Positions 46,093 to 55,165 of a DNA stretch of 64,000 nt are shown one piece after another. The translations under genes and the position numbers were made by a program. Position 1 is the stretch's first letter. Every line of letters starts with the position of its first letter. This stretch comes from Synechococcus sp. PCC 7335 (GTDB lineage: Bacteria; Cyanobacteriota; Cyanobacteriia; Phormidesmidales; Phormidesmidaceae): positions 3,337,720 through 3,401,719 of the forward strand of contig NZ_DS989904.1 in the NCBI RefSeq assembly GCF_000155595.1. The letters are read 5' to 3'. The notes under the pieces are model-generated. The model was not told where the DNA came from. It saw only the letters and a program-made list of their open reading frames with translations, and searched no databases.

Positions 46093-48321
46093 ATGATGAA
46101 TTGTAATCTCTTCAGTGTTGCTTCTACTCAGCCTATTGATTTTGGCCGAGATATTTGCGGCGATCTGTTGCAGTCTACAAACCGTGAATGGCTAATTACC
46201 AATGGGATTGGTGGCTATGGCTGCGGTACGCTTTCTGGCATGCTGACTCGCTGCTATCATGGGCTACTTGTGGCTGCTCTGGAGCCTCCACTTGGCCGCA
46301 CGCTGCTCTTTACTAAGCTAGATGAAGTTGTTCAATATTTAGATATTTCTTATCCCTTAAGCTGCGATCGCTGGGCGGGCGGGACCATTACTGGAAACGG
46401 CTACCGACATCTAGAGCGCTTTCGTTTAGAAGGTACTATTCCTACCTGGACATATGCTTGCGCCGATGCCCTATTAGAGAAACGTATCTGGATGCAGCTT
46501 GGTGAGAACACTACCTACATTCAATACAAACTGCTGCGGGCAACGGCTCCTTTTCAGATTTCAATCAAGGTCATCGTCAACCACCGCAACCATCACCACG
46601 TCACGCACAGTCAACAGCAAAACTTTCAACAAGGCTTAGAGGATAATCCTACCCAGAACCCATTACAAAATCAATCTTCAAGTCAACCGCAGAATCATTA
46701 TTGGAAAATTCTCACCCGCTCTCATCCTAGAGGTTTGAAAGTAGAGGCTACAGGCTGCCCAGTACCTATTTATCTCTTGACAACAAAAGGTCAGCTACAG
46801 CCTATTAACCGATGGTATCAGCATTACTTCCTCACTCAAGAGAAATATCGGGGACTTTCTCATATTGAGGATCACTTCCACTGCGCTACTATCCGTACCA
46901 CGCTCACACCAGGCGAAGTCCTTACTATTGCGGCTAGTACAGAACCCTATCCAAACCTAGATGAAAAGCGAATACTTCTTGATAGACAACAATACGAGCA
47001 GAATCTTCTTGATCAGTTTTCTATCTCTCTTTCTGGTTTTCTGAAGTCCGATCAACCAGTTCAAGAAATCTACAGTGACCGCTCTGCCGTAGCAACCACT
47101 TCCAACGCTGTACCAGAGACAATTGTTGCTTCAAAAGTGTCAACCTTAGTATCAACTTCTCTTCTCCAACAGTTAGTTCTCGCTGCTGATCAGTTTATTG
47201 TTCGACGGACGATAACAGATCTACAAACTCAAGAAACAACAGATGGAAAATCTATCATTGCTGGCTATCCTTGGTTTGGAGACTGGGGCAGAGATACCAT
47301 GATTGCTTTACCTGGACTCACAGTTGCAACGGGCCGCACGGAAGTTGCTCGTCCTATCCTTCGCACTTTTGCTTATTATCTGAGTCAGGGTATGCTACCC
47401 AATGCTTTTCCAGAAGCCAATAGCGAACCTGGATACAATACTGTAGATGCGATCTTCTGGTATTTTGAAGCTATTCGCGCCTATGTCCACGCCACAGAAG
47501 ACAACGAATTACTCGAAGAGCTTTTCCCGGCATTAGAATCTGTGATTACCTGGCATCTGCGCGGCACTCGATACAACATTCATTTGGATCAAGCAGACGG
47601 ATTAATCTATGCAGGAGAAGAAGGCTTGCAGCTCACCTGGATGGATGCCAAAGTGGATGACTGGGTGGTTACTCCTCGAATTGGTAAACCAGTTGAAATT
47701 AATGCTCTATGGCATAACGCGGTGCTCTGTATGGCTGATTTTTGTGACCGGTTGGGCCGGCCGAATTCAGACTATCTCAATCTTGCTAGATGCTGCGCTG
47801 ATAGTTTCTCTAAATTTTGGAATGCTTCTGTTGGTTACTGCTATGACGTAATCGATGGTCCTGATGGCAATGATCCTTCTCTTCGTCCTAATCAGCTTTT
47901 TGCGGTTTCACTCGCTTACGCACCACCCCTTGATAAACAAAAGCAGAAAAGCATTGTCAATGCCTGTGCTCAGCAGCTAGTGACTTCTTATGGGCTGCGA
48001 TCGCTAGCTCAATCACACACAAACTACGTGGGTAAATATGGTGGCGATCGCACAAGGCGTGATGGTGCCTATCATCAAGGTACGACTTGGAGCTGGCTGA
48101 TCGGACCTTTTGTTCAAGCTCACCTCAAAGTATACAAAGATCCAGAACTTTCTCGCAGCTTTCTTATTCCTCTTATGCAGCATATATGCTCGGGGTGCGT
48201 TGGTACCTTGGGCGAAATTTTTGATGGAGATGCGCCCTTTTTACCGCGTGGAGCTTATGCACAAGCTTGGTCAGTCGCTGAAGTTCTCAGAGTCTGTCAG
48301 TTAATAGAGCAGCAACTGTAA
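46093..48321 (+). CDS. amylo-alpha-1,6-glucosidase / glycogen debranching-type enzyme
   Basis: 742 residues. The N-terminal domain (NREWLITNGIGGYGCGTLSG, TRCYHGLLVAAL) and the C-terminal alpha/alpha-barrel (PWFGDWGRDTMIALPGL, NTVDAIFWYFEA, GAYHQGTTWSWLIGPF) match the GH133-type glycogen debranching family. It would hydrolyse alpha-1,6 branch stubs in glycogen or related glucans. It carries a low-complexity Gln/Asn insert (NFQQGLEDNPTQNPLQNQ) near residue 180. The last ~270 bases of the gene occur again, decayed, at 51603-51877. Confidence 0.85.
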   Translation: MMNCNLFSVASTQPIDFGRDICGDLLQSTNREWLITNGIGGYGCGTLSGMLTRCYHGLLVAALEPPLGRTLLFTKLDEVVQYLDISYPLSCDRWAGGTITGNGYRHLERFRLEGTIPTWTYACADALLEKRIWMQLGENTTYIQYKLLRATAPFQISIKVIVNHRNHHHVTHSQQQNFQQGLEDNPTQNPLQNQSSSQPQNHYWKILTRSHPRGLKVEATGCPVPIYLLTTKGQLQPINRWYQHYFLTQEKYRGLSHIEDHFHCATIRTTLTPGEVLTIAASTEPYPNLDEKRILLDRQQYEQNLLDQFSISLSGFLKSDQPVQEIYSDRSAVATTSNAVPETIVASKVSTLVSTSLLQQLVLAADQFIVRRTITDLQTQETTDGKSIIAGYPWFGDWGRDTMIALPGLTVATGRTEVARPILRTFAYYLSQGMLPNAFPEANSEPGYNTVDAIFWYFEAIRAYVHATEDNELLEELFPALESVITWHLRGTRYNIHLDQADGLIYAGEEGLQLTWMDAKVDDWVVTPRIGKPVEINALWHNAVLCMADFCDRLGRPNSDYLNLARCCADSFSKFWNASVGYCYDVIDGPDGNDPSLRPNQLFAVSLAYAPPLDKQKQKSIVNACAQQLVTSYGLRSLAQSHTNYVGKYGGDRTRRDGAYHQGTTWSWLIGPFVQAHLKVYKDPELSRSFLIPLMQHICSGCVGTLGEIFDGDAPFLPRGAYAQAWSVAEVLRVCQLIEQQL

Positions 48322-48413
48322 ACTCTTGAAATTTTGAAATTAGACCTGCGCTGATATGTCAGTTTCGCATATGACAAAGAAGTATTGCAACTCGCTGATG
48401 CTCTTTACTCAGC

Positions 48414-51359
48414 TTATCGATGGGTAGATCCAGCACTGGCTCTGACTGGCAGAATTATCACAAATTCAGTTCCTTTCCCAGGTGTCGAGTCACAGTGTAA
48501 GGAGCCTTGATGCTTTTCTACCACAATCTGATAGCTAATAGACAAACCTAAACCAGTGCCTTTACCAACTGTTTTAGTTGTAAACATAGGGTCGAAAATC
48601 TTTTCTTTGATTTTTGGTGGCATCCCCAAGCCGTTGTCTGCGATGCGAATTTCAACCTGCTTACCAGCGTCTAGCACCTTAGTCTTGATCAATATTTTGG
48701 GGTCTGTTGAAATTGTAGTAGTCGATACCTTGGCCTCATCTTCCAACTGCTGAGCTAAAGAATCTTCTAATGCGTCAAGTGCATTCGCCAAAATGTTCAT
48801 AAACACTTGGTTGAGTGGGCCTGCATAACACTTCACTAACGGTAAATCACCATAGTCTTTCACCACTTCAATGGCAGGACGGACTCCATTCGATTTTAGG
48901 CGATGCCCTAAAATCAACAGTGTGCTGTCGAGCCCGCTATGTACGTCAATTTCTTTTACCTCTGCCTCATCGAGACGAGAAAATGTACGTAACGATAAGA
49001 CAATCTCTCGAATACGCTCTGTGCCTATCTGCATCGACGCTAGTAACTTTGGTAAATCGTTGTAGAGAAAGTCCAAGTCGATCTCATCTGCAGCCTTATC
49101 AACTTCATCGCCGGGATTAGGACAGTGGGTACGGTAAAGATCGATTAACCGTAATAAGTCCTGGATATATTCTTTTGCATATTCCACGTTACCGTGAATG
49201 AAGTTGACTGGATTATTGATTTCATGGGCAACTCCAGCTACTAGCTGTCCTAGGCTGGACATCTTTTCCTGTTGGATCAGATTTGTTTGCGCTTGTTTTA
49301 GCCCACTTAATGCTTGTGATAGTTCAGCCGTGCGCTGTTTTACTCGATGTTCTAGCTGCTGAGTCAGTTCTTGTAGTGCTGTCTCAGTTTGCTGACGCAT
49401 GGTTATTTCCTGCTGAAGCTGATGGTTTTGTTCCTCTAGCTCATCTTCTGCTAGTTCGCGGTTTTCCTGACTAAGGACAAAGAGCCAAACAGTAATCCCT
49501 CCTAAAACAAGCAGTACGGAATATACTTCAGTCATCATCCTGCGAACTGGTTCGCTGTTCAACTGAACATTGCTCAAGGTCGATTGATATAAAAACCCAC
49601 CTATGATAACAGCAATGCTACCGGATAATAAAAGAAACAATATAGTAAAGCGAATAATTCGAATACCAAGCTGAGGAGCAACTTTTCCCTGAAATGCTAG
49701 GTTTGCAATTTGCCTAGATAAAATGCGACCTTGCCCTGTAGGCTTACAGCTGTCATGGCAATGAGCATCGAGGCTACAACATAATGAGCAGATTGTCCCA
49801 TCATAAACGGGACAAAAAGCCATATCAGCTGGCTCATAGGACTGTTCACAGATACAACAACTCAGTAGAGAATCTTCTGGGAATGTATCTAATATCGTAT
49901 TCGGGCGAGCGATATAGTATCTGCCTTTGGTCAGTATTGCAATGATGGGTGAAAGGGTGAATGCAAGACTTAGTGCAATAAATGGTGAATAGGCCTGAGC
50001 GTAGTCTCCAAATACCCCCACAAAAGCAATGATTGAGATAATTGAGGCAATCCCCATTGACCCAAATCCGACTGGGTTGAAATTATAGAGATAGGCTCGC
50101 TTGAACTCTATATAGGAAGGGCTAAAACCCAACGGTTTGTTGACGATGAGATCGGCAACGAGTGCTCCAATCCAGGCAAGCGCTATGTTGGAATACAGTG
50201 CCAGGACTGATTGAATGGTTTGGAAAACGCCTAACTCCATGAGCAAGAGGGCAATCGCAGTATTAAAAACGAGCCAAACCACTCGTCCTGGATGGCTGTG
50301 AGTGATTCGTGAGAAAAAGTTCGACCATGCCAGTGAACCAGCATAGGCATTGGTTACATTGATTTTAATCTGCGAGACAATGACAAAGAAAGTGCTAACA
50401 AACAGCACTACTCCAGGGTCAGAAAACATATCAGAGAAACCGGCCATATACATCTGGATCGGTTCCTTCGCCTGAGCGATCGAAGCGCCATGCCGGATAG
50501 CTAAAGAAGCGAGGAAAGCCCCTCCAATTTGCTTTGCCATTCCCATCAAAATCCAACCTGGCCCCGCCAAAATCATCGCCATCCACCAGCGTGAACGATT
50601 CTCATGAGTTTTATCTGGCAGAAACCGCAGATAGTCTACTTGCTCTCCTATTTGAGCAATAAGAGATAAGGAAACCGTAGCAGCCATCCCAAATAGAAGC
50701 GGATGAAAGTTGGCGCCACTAGGCGAAGCGCCCGAAAAAGTTTTCCAGTAGCTAAGCGCGTCTGGTTCCTTCAAATAGACAAACACATAGGGAGAAATCA
50801 TCAAACTTAGCCAAATAGGTTGCGTCCAAAGCTGCAACTGACTAATTAATGTCACTCCATAAAATACGAGTGGAATAATAATGATTGAGCACAGAACATA
50901 GCCGAACGCTAGCGGTAAGTGGAAATATAGTTTCAATGCCTGCGCCATAATGGCAGCTTCTAGCGCAAAAAAGATGAACGTGAATGAGGCATAAATTAGA
51001 GATGTAATAGTCGAGCCGATGTAGCCAAACCCTGCCCCTCGCGTTAGCAAGTCCATATCAATATTATATTTTGCGGCGTAGTAGGTAATAGGAACGCCTG
51101 TGAGAAAGATAATGATGCCAGAAATGACAATTGCCCAGACAGTATTGCTGAAACCATAACTAATGGCTAAGGCTCCCCCGATCGCCTCTAAAGCCAAAAA
51201 CGAGATCCCACCTAGCGCGGTACTAGCAACTGAAAATTCTGACCATTTACGAAATGACTTTGGTGCATATCGTAGTGAATAGTCTTCTAGTGTTTCATTC
51301 ACGACCCAAGTGTTGTAATCGCGTCGTTCTCGTACTACTTTGCGCGCTGTTGTAGCCAT
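48414..51359 (-). CDS. NCS1 permease - Cys-rich knuckle - histidine kinase fusion
   Basis: 981 residues. Residues 1-480 are a full NCS1 (nucleobase:cation symporter-1) permease with about 12 hydrophobic segments, starting with [18 protein letters not shown]. Residues 498-538 are a Cys-rich patch ([33 protein letters not shown]) resembling a zinc-binding knuckle. Two more membrane segments (about 570-590 and 612-630) and a coiled coil lead to HisKA (H712 in VAHEINNP), N-box N859 and ATP lid DNGLGMP (908-914), and GTGLGLS. I infer a transporter acting as sensor (a transceptor) for a nucleobase or ureide. No receiver domain is fused. Confidence 0.85.
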   Translation of the reverse strand: MATTARKVVRERRDYNTWVVNETLEDYSLRYAPKSFRKWSEFSVASTALGGISFLALEAIGGALAISYGFSNTVWAIVISGIIIFLTGVPITYYAAKYNIDMDLLTRGAGFGYIGSTITSLIYASFTFIFFALEAAIMAQALKLYFHLPLAFGYVLCSIIIIPLVFYGVTLISQLQLWTQPIWLSLMISPYVFVYLKEPDALSYWKTFSGASPSGANFHPLLFGMAATVSLSLIAQIGEQVDYLRFLPDKTHENRSRWWMAMILAGPGWILMGMAKQIGGAFLASLAIRHGASIAQAKEPIQMYMAGFSDMFSDPGVVLFVSTFFVIVSQIKINVTNAYAGSLAWSNFFSRITHSHPGRVVWLVFNTAIALLLMELGVFQTIQSVLALYSNIALAWIGALVADLIVNKPLGFSPSYIEFKRAYLYNFNPVGFGSMGIASIISIIAFVGVFGDYAQAYSPFIALSLAFTLSPIIAILTKGRYYIARPNTILDTFPEDSLLSCCICEQSYEPADMAFCPVYDGTICSLCCSLDAHCHDSCKPTGQGRILSRQIANLAFQGKVAPQLGIRIIRFTILFLLLSGSIAVIIGGFLYQSTLSNVQLNSEPVRRMMTEVYSVLLVLGGITVWLFVLSQENRELAEDELEEQNHQLQQEITMRQQTETALQELTQQLEHRVKQRTAELSQALSGLKQAQTNLIQQEKMSSLGQLVAGVAHEINNPVNFIHGNVEYAKEYIQDLLRLIDLYRTHCPNPGDEVDKAADEIDLDFLYNDLPKLLASMQIGTERIREIVLSLRTFSRLDEAEVKEIDVHSGLDSTLLILGHRLKSNGVRPAIEVVKDYGDLPLVKCYAGPLNQVFMNILANALDALEDSLAQQLEDEAKVSTTTISTDPKILIKTKVLDAGKQVEIRIADNGLGMPPKIKEKIFDPMFTTKTVGKGTGLGLSISYQIVVEKHQGSLHCDSTPGKGTEFVIILPVRASAGSTHR

Positions 51360-51602
51360 CTAGCTTGAACCCAGGGATATTTCTGGCTCTATACGATTCC
51401 ATATGCTCAGTGGCATTAAATGTTCTCGATGCTTGAGAATCAGGGCATCTTAGACGCTCAAAATCTTCGTGAAGAACACGTACATAGGGAATTCGGTAGG
51501 GCCGTACTTCTTTACTTCTATTAATCCCTGTAGCGTAGAAAAATGTATGTATGTATGGATGATTTCTGTTAGCAAACTAAGCAGGTGAGAGAAATTCAGT
51601 GA

Positions 51603-51877
51603 GCACAAGGCGTGATGGTGCCTATCATCAAGGTACGACTTGAAGCTGGCTGATTGGACCTTTTGTTCAAGCTCATCTCAAAGCATATAAAGCTCCCGAG
51701 CTTTCTTACAGTTTTCTTCTCCCCCTTATGCAACATTTAGAATCGGAGTGTTTGGGTACCCTAAGTGAAATCTTCGACGGTAATTCTTCGTTTGTGGCAC
51801 GAAGAGCCTTTTCACAAGCCTGAACAGCCGCTGAAGTTCTCAGAGTCTGGCAATCTATTGAACAGCAGCTATCGTAA
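51603..51877 (+). pseudogene. decayed copy of the 3' end of the debranching-enzyme gene
   Basis: These bases repeat 48050-48321 of the intact gene in the same orientation. The first ~40 bases are identical, then there are many substitutions. The protein text reads RRDGAYHQGTT-stop-SWLIGPFVQAHLKAYK, with Trp codons twice changed to TGA (in TTWSW and in the A-W-S region), yet the frame remains aligned to the last codons (EQQLS, TAA). Between the intact tail and this copy lies the whole NCS1-kinase gene. Confidence 0.85.
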
Positions 51878-52022
51878 CCTTGCTATACCCAAGTATCGCT
51901 GTTGTGTTGGCAGACAGTTGAAGTTGGGCATGTTCAACTCATGTCTCTGTCTAATTCAGATGCTAATTAGACAATTCAATTTTGTTGATTAATACTCTAA
52001 CTGCTGGGAGTTTAATAAGAAT

Positions 52023-52394
52023 ATGGAATGGTATCTCAAGGTTCTAAAAAAGTATGCCACCTTTGAAGGCAGAGCTAGACGAGCAGGGTACTGGTACTTT
52101 TTTCTGTTCAACGTTCTTATTAGCTTCGCAGTTGGGTTCGTAGATGGATTTATCAGCACCATCTTAGGGGTTGAGACGATAGGGCTAGGCGTGATTTACA
52201 CCATCGGTGTTTTAGTTCCTAGTATTGCAGTAACATGCAGAAGATTGCACGATACGGGTCGCAGTGGTTGGATGCAGTTAATCGCTTTTATTCCGCTAGT
52301 TGGCCCCATTATTTTGCTCGTCTTTACAGTGCAAGACAGCAGCTTTGAGCGCAACGAGTATGGACCTAATCCCAAGCGCCCAGCCTCTGTTTAG
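52023..52394 (+). CDS. DUF805 (YhaH-like) small membrane protein
   Basis: 123 residues starting MEWYLKVLKKYATFEGRARR, with about three hydrophobic segments and the family signature TCRRLHDTGRSGWMQLIAFIP. DUF805 proteins are integral inner-membrane proteins of unknown role. Length is typical. The gene is not obviously operonic with its neighbours. Confidence 0.85.
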   Translation: MEWYLKVLKKYATFEGRARRAGYWYFFLFNVLISFAVGFVDGFISTILGVETIGLGVIYTIGVLVPSIAVTCRRLHDTGRSGWMQLIAFIPLVGPIILLVFTVQDSSFERNEYGPNPKRPASV

Positions 52395-52562
52395 CAATTT
52401 CTCTATTGCATTCGTCCGTATTCGTTGAGTTACTTAGAAGACTTCCGAAGACCACAACCTCTATTTAGAGAAAACAACTCGATCCGTAAATGTCCTAATG
52501 CATTAGGACATTTGGCATGTTAGCGATTGTATTACTTCTTGACACCATTACTTCTTAGCACC

Positions 52563-53636
52563 CTAATCGGAGAAAAACCTTGCCCGAGCCAAATCCACCT
52601 TTGCCTGTACCCGGGTCCCAATTTCTAATCGCTGATGCGCTGCTGTGCGAACATTGAGTACTTCTGTTGAAGGTAGCTGTACAGTATATCGATACTCTCT
52701 TCCTAGAAATTGACGATCTTGAACTTGCAGATTTCCTCCTTTGTCTGGTTTAATCTGCACATCTTCTTGGGCAATCATCAGCTTTCCTTGCGCCGCTGTT
52801 TGCTGTACTATCTTTTCGACCGGTAGGGGACCAATCCACCCTAGCTCTGTCTGACAGCCACCGTTAAGCCACGTTGCCGCTACAAAATTTGCCTGCGTCA
52901 CAAAGGCTGCGATAAACTTCGAGGCTGGGCGCTGATAAATTCCTTCTGGTGTATCTACTTGTACGAGTCGACCCTGATGCATGACGGCTACTTTGTCTGC
53001 GATCGCTAGGGCTTCCTCTTGGTCATGTGTCACAAATATCCCAGATGCGCCTACCCGCTTCAAGATATCGCGCACTTCCTGACGCAAGTACAGCCGTACC
53101 TGCACGTCTAGGTTACTGAACGGTTCATCTAGCAGGATTACAGGTGGACGAGGTGCTAACGCTCTAGCTAGCGCTACCCGCTGCTGCTGTCCTCCAGAAA
53201 GCTCGTGGGGAAATCGCTTCTCCATCCCAGCAAGCCCCACTAGCTCAATGGCTGCGATCGCCTGCGAACGAATCTCTTTTTTAAGCAGCAAACCTTGCCG
53301 CCATAGCTGCTTTAAACCAAACGCTACATTATCCACCACATTGAGATGGGGGAAAAGCGCATAGTCTTGAAACACGATTCCGACATTTCGCCGCTCAGGT
53401 GGCAACCGCATTCTCGTTCCGCATACCTGCTGCTGGCCTAATACAATCTCTCCTGCATTAGGATGCTCGAAACCCGCTATTAGCCGCAACAGGGTTGTTT
53501 TACCGCAGCCTGATGGCCCTAATAGGCCTAGTAGCTCTCCTTGGTTTAGCTCGAAGCTGGCTTGATTTACCGCTGGAAGTGCTGTTCCTACGAATTGTTT
53601 TGTAACCTTAGAGCAAGATAGGACAGGACGAGACAT
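52563..53636 (-). CDS. futC: ferric iron ABC transporter ATP-binding protein
   Basis: 357 residues: Walker A GPSGCGKTT, signature LSGGQQQR, Walker B VILLDEPFSNLD, and a C-terminal TOBE-like regulatory domain (about 240-357). It resembles FutC/FbpC of Fe3+ importers; other inorganic-ion ATPases of the same class (sulfate, molybdate) are possible, but the neighbouring binding protein is of the iron type. It is downstream of futA on the same strand but separated by 313 structured bases. No permease gene (futB) is present here, as is often the case in cyanobacteria. Confidence 0.8.
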   Translation of the reverse strand: MSRPVLSCSKVTKQFVGTALPAVNQASFELNQGELLGLLGPSGCGKTTLLRLIAGFEHPNAGEIVLGQQQVCGTRMRLPPERRNVGIVFQDYALFPHLNVVDNVAFGLKQLWRQGLLLKKEIRSQAIAAIELVGLAGMEKRFPHELSGGQQQRVALARALAPRPPVILLDEPFSNLDVQVRLYLRQEVRDILKRVGASGIFVTHDQEEALAIADKVAVMHQGRLVQVDTPEGIYQRPASKFIAAFVTQANFVAATWLNGGCQTELGWIGPLPVEKIVQQTAAQGKLMIAQEDVQIKPDKGGNLQVQDRQFLGREYRYTVQLPSTEVLNVRTAAHQRLEIGTRVQAKVDLARARFFSD

Positions 53637-53778
53637 ACGCTATTGCACATTAATTTCAATAATGCCTTTTCTAATATACGCGATCTTTGCCCAGAGTAAT
53701 TCCCAATAAGTTTCATTTAACACCAAGGTCAAACGTCATTGCTACGCTCTTAAGCCAGTGCCCCCTCGCCAGTACCCT

Positions 53779-53916
53779 CTACAGTGTGGTCTCTGTAGCA
53801 AAAGCTGTAGGTACATGTACAGCTTTTGCCACTTAGCTCTTCGCACTATATATTCGCGATAGTGAGAGCCGTATATATTGATGTGCCTATAGAGCTAAGT
53901 GGTTAGCAATCGCTAA
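53779..53916. repeat. four adjacent hairpins in the futA-futC spacer
   Basis: Consecutive inverted repeats: CTACAG/CTGTAG (53779-53784, 53793-53798); GCAAAAGCTGTA/TACAGCTTTTGC (53798-53809, 53818-53829), a perfect 12-base stem with an 8-base loop; CCACTTAGCTCT/AGAGCTAAGTGG (53829-53840, 53891-53902), a perfect 12-base stem enclosing a CACTAT/ATAGTG hairpin (53844-53849, 53859-53864); and TTAGC/GCTAA (53903-53907, 53912-53916). The arms abut with no spacer. It could be a structured RNA, a processing or attenuation site, or a small mobile inverted-repeat element. No coding potential is visible. Confidence 0.8.
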
Positions 53917-53949
53917 ACGTAACTGCGACTGCTACAAAAAGATCCAGTA

Positions 53950-54990
53950 TTACTCCCAACCTGCTCGATCTACGATCTCGTTTACTTGAGGATTGTTTCG
54001 ACCATAGGTCACTACGTTAGTCGCATCTACCTTGAAGTCGCCTAGCTCAGACACCACTGGATCAAGTGATACGCCCTCTGCTACTGGATACTCATTATTG
54101 CTCTCAGCAAACACCTCTTGCGCTTCAGGGCTGACTAAGAACTCCATAAACGCGATCGCATTTTCAGGATTTGGTGCCCCGGCGACCAGGCCCATACCGC
54201 TGATGTTGACGTGAGTGCCGCGATCTGACTGGTTAGGGAAGAACAGCGCCGTTTTAGCCACTGCCTCCTGATCCGCCGCGTCGTCTGATTTGGCTAGCCG
54301 TGCCCAATAGTAGTGATTCACAATCGCCACGTCGCACTGTCCTGCCGCTACTGCCTTGATTTGATCAGTATCGCCGCCCTCGGGGTCTCTAGCAAAATTA
54401 CTGACTAGTCCTTCTGCCCAGGTTTCCGTAGCTTCAGGCCCTATTGATTCCACCATCGAACCGAGCAGTGACTGGTTATAAACATTTTCAGAACTGCGTA
54501 TGCACACCCGCTCTTCCCACTTTGGATCGGCTAGATCTTCGTAGGTTGATAGCTCCTCTGGCTGCACATTGTCTGTGTTATACACCAGCATTCTGGCCCG
54601 AGTGGTCAAGCCGTACCACAGACCACTGGGCTCGCGTAGGTTCTCTGGCACTACACTATTCAAAACTTCAGAGGACACTGGCTGCAGAATTCCCGCCTCT
54701 TGTGCCCGCCATAGCCGTCCGGCATCTACTGCAATAAACACATCGGCTGGGCTTTCCTCGCCCTCATTGCTAATTCTTTCAATCAGCTCATCCGGCTTAC
54801 CTTCTAGCACATTCACCTGAATGCCGGTTTGTTCAGTGAACTCTTCATACAGTTCCTCATCGACGTCGTAGTGCCGAGCAGAGTACAGATTCACAACTTG
54901 TTCAGCCTGATCTGAACTGCCCTGGCAGGCAGTAATGCCTAGACCGACCAAAAGCGTGATTCCACACAGGTAGCGTCTACTTATCTTCAT
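53950..54990 (-). CDS. futA: ferric iron ABC transporter substrate-binding protein
   Basis: About 346 residues. MKISRRYLCGITLLVGLGITAC is a lipoprotein or twin-arginine-like signal with Cys at the lipobox. The mature start VVNLYSARHYDVDEELYEEF and NHYYWARLAK, with the Tyr-Tyr iron-ligand motif, place it with FutA/FbpA-type ferric-binding proteins. Start ATG 54990 (MKISRRY) has GAAGAG upstream and is preferred over ATG 55014. It delivers Fe3+ to the futB/futC importer. I see no clear Fur box upstream. Confidence 0.85.
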   Translation of the reverse strand: MKISRRYLCGITLLVGLGITACQGSSDQAEQVVNLYSARHYDVDEELYEEFTEQTGIQVNVLEGKPDELIERISNEGEESPADVFIAVDAGRLWRAQEAGILQPVSSEVLNSVVPENLREPSGLWYGLTTRARMLVYNTDNVQPEELSTYEDLADPKWEERVCIRSSENVYNQSLLGSMVESIGPEATETWAEGLVSNFARDPEGGDTDQIKAVAAGQCDVAIVNHYYWARLAKSDDAADQEAVAKTALFFPNQSDRGTHVNISGMGLVAGAPNPENAIAFMEFLVSPEAQEVFAESNNEYPVAEGVSLDPVVSELGDFKVDATNVVTYGRNNPQVNEIVDRAGWE

Positions 54991-55165
54991 TCTATACTCT
55001 TCGCTTGTTGACAATTACTATTAACTAGTAAAAAAGTTAAGGGCTAATTATGCAACCCTTTCTTGATTACTTTATTGTTAGGAACAGTTGTCATTTTGGG
55101 GAAACGGTCAAAACCAGTCTGATCATTTGCTGTAGAATTGGTTGGATTTATTAAGTTTGGTCCCC

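Noticed and set aside
51765-51992. Open frame of 75 codons on the plus strand.
   Set aside because: It overlaps the decayed debranching-enzyme copy in a different frame from the homologous one; the homologous frame explains the sequence better.
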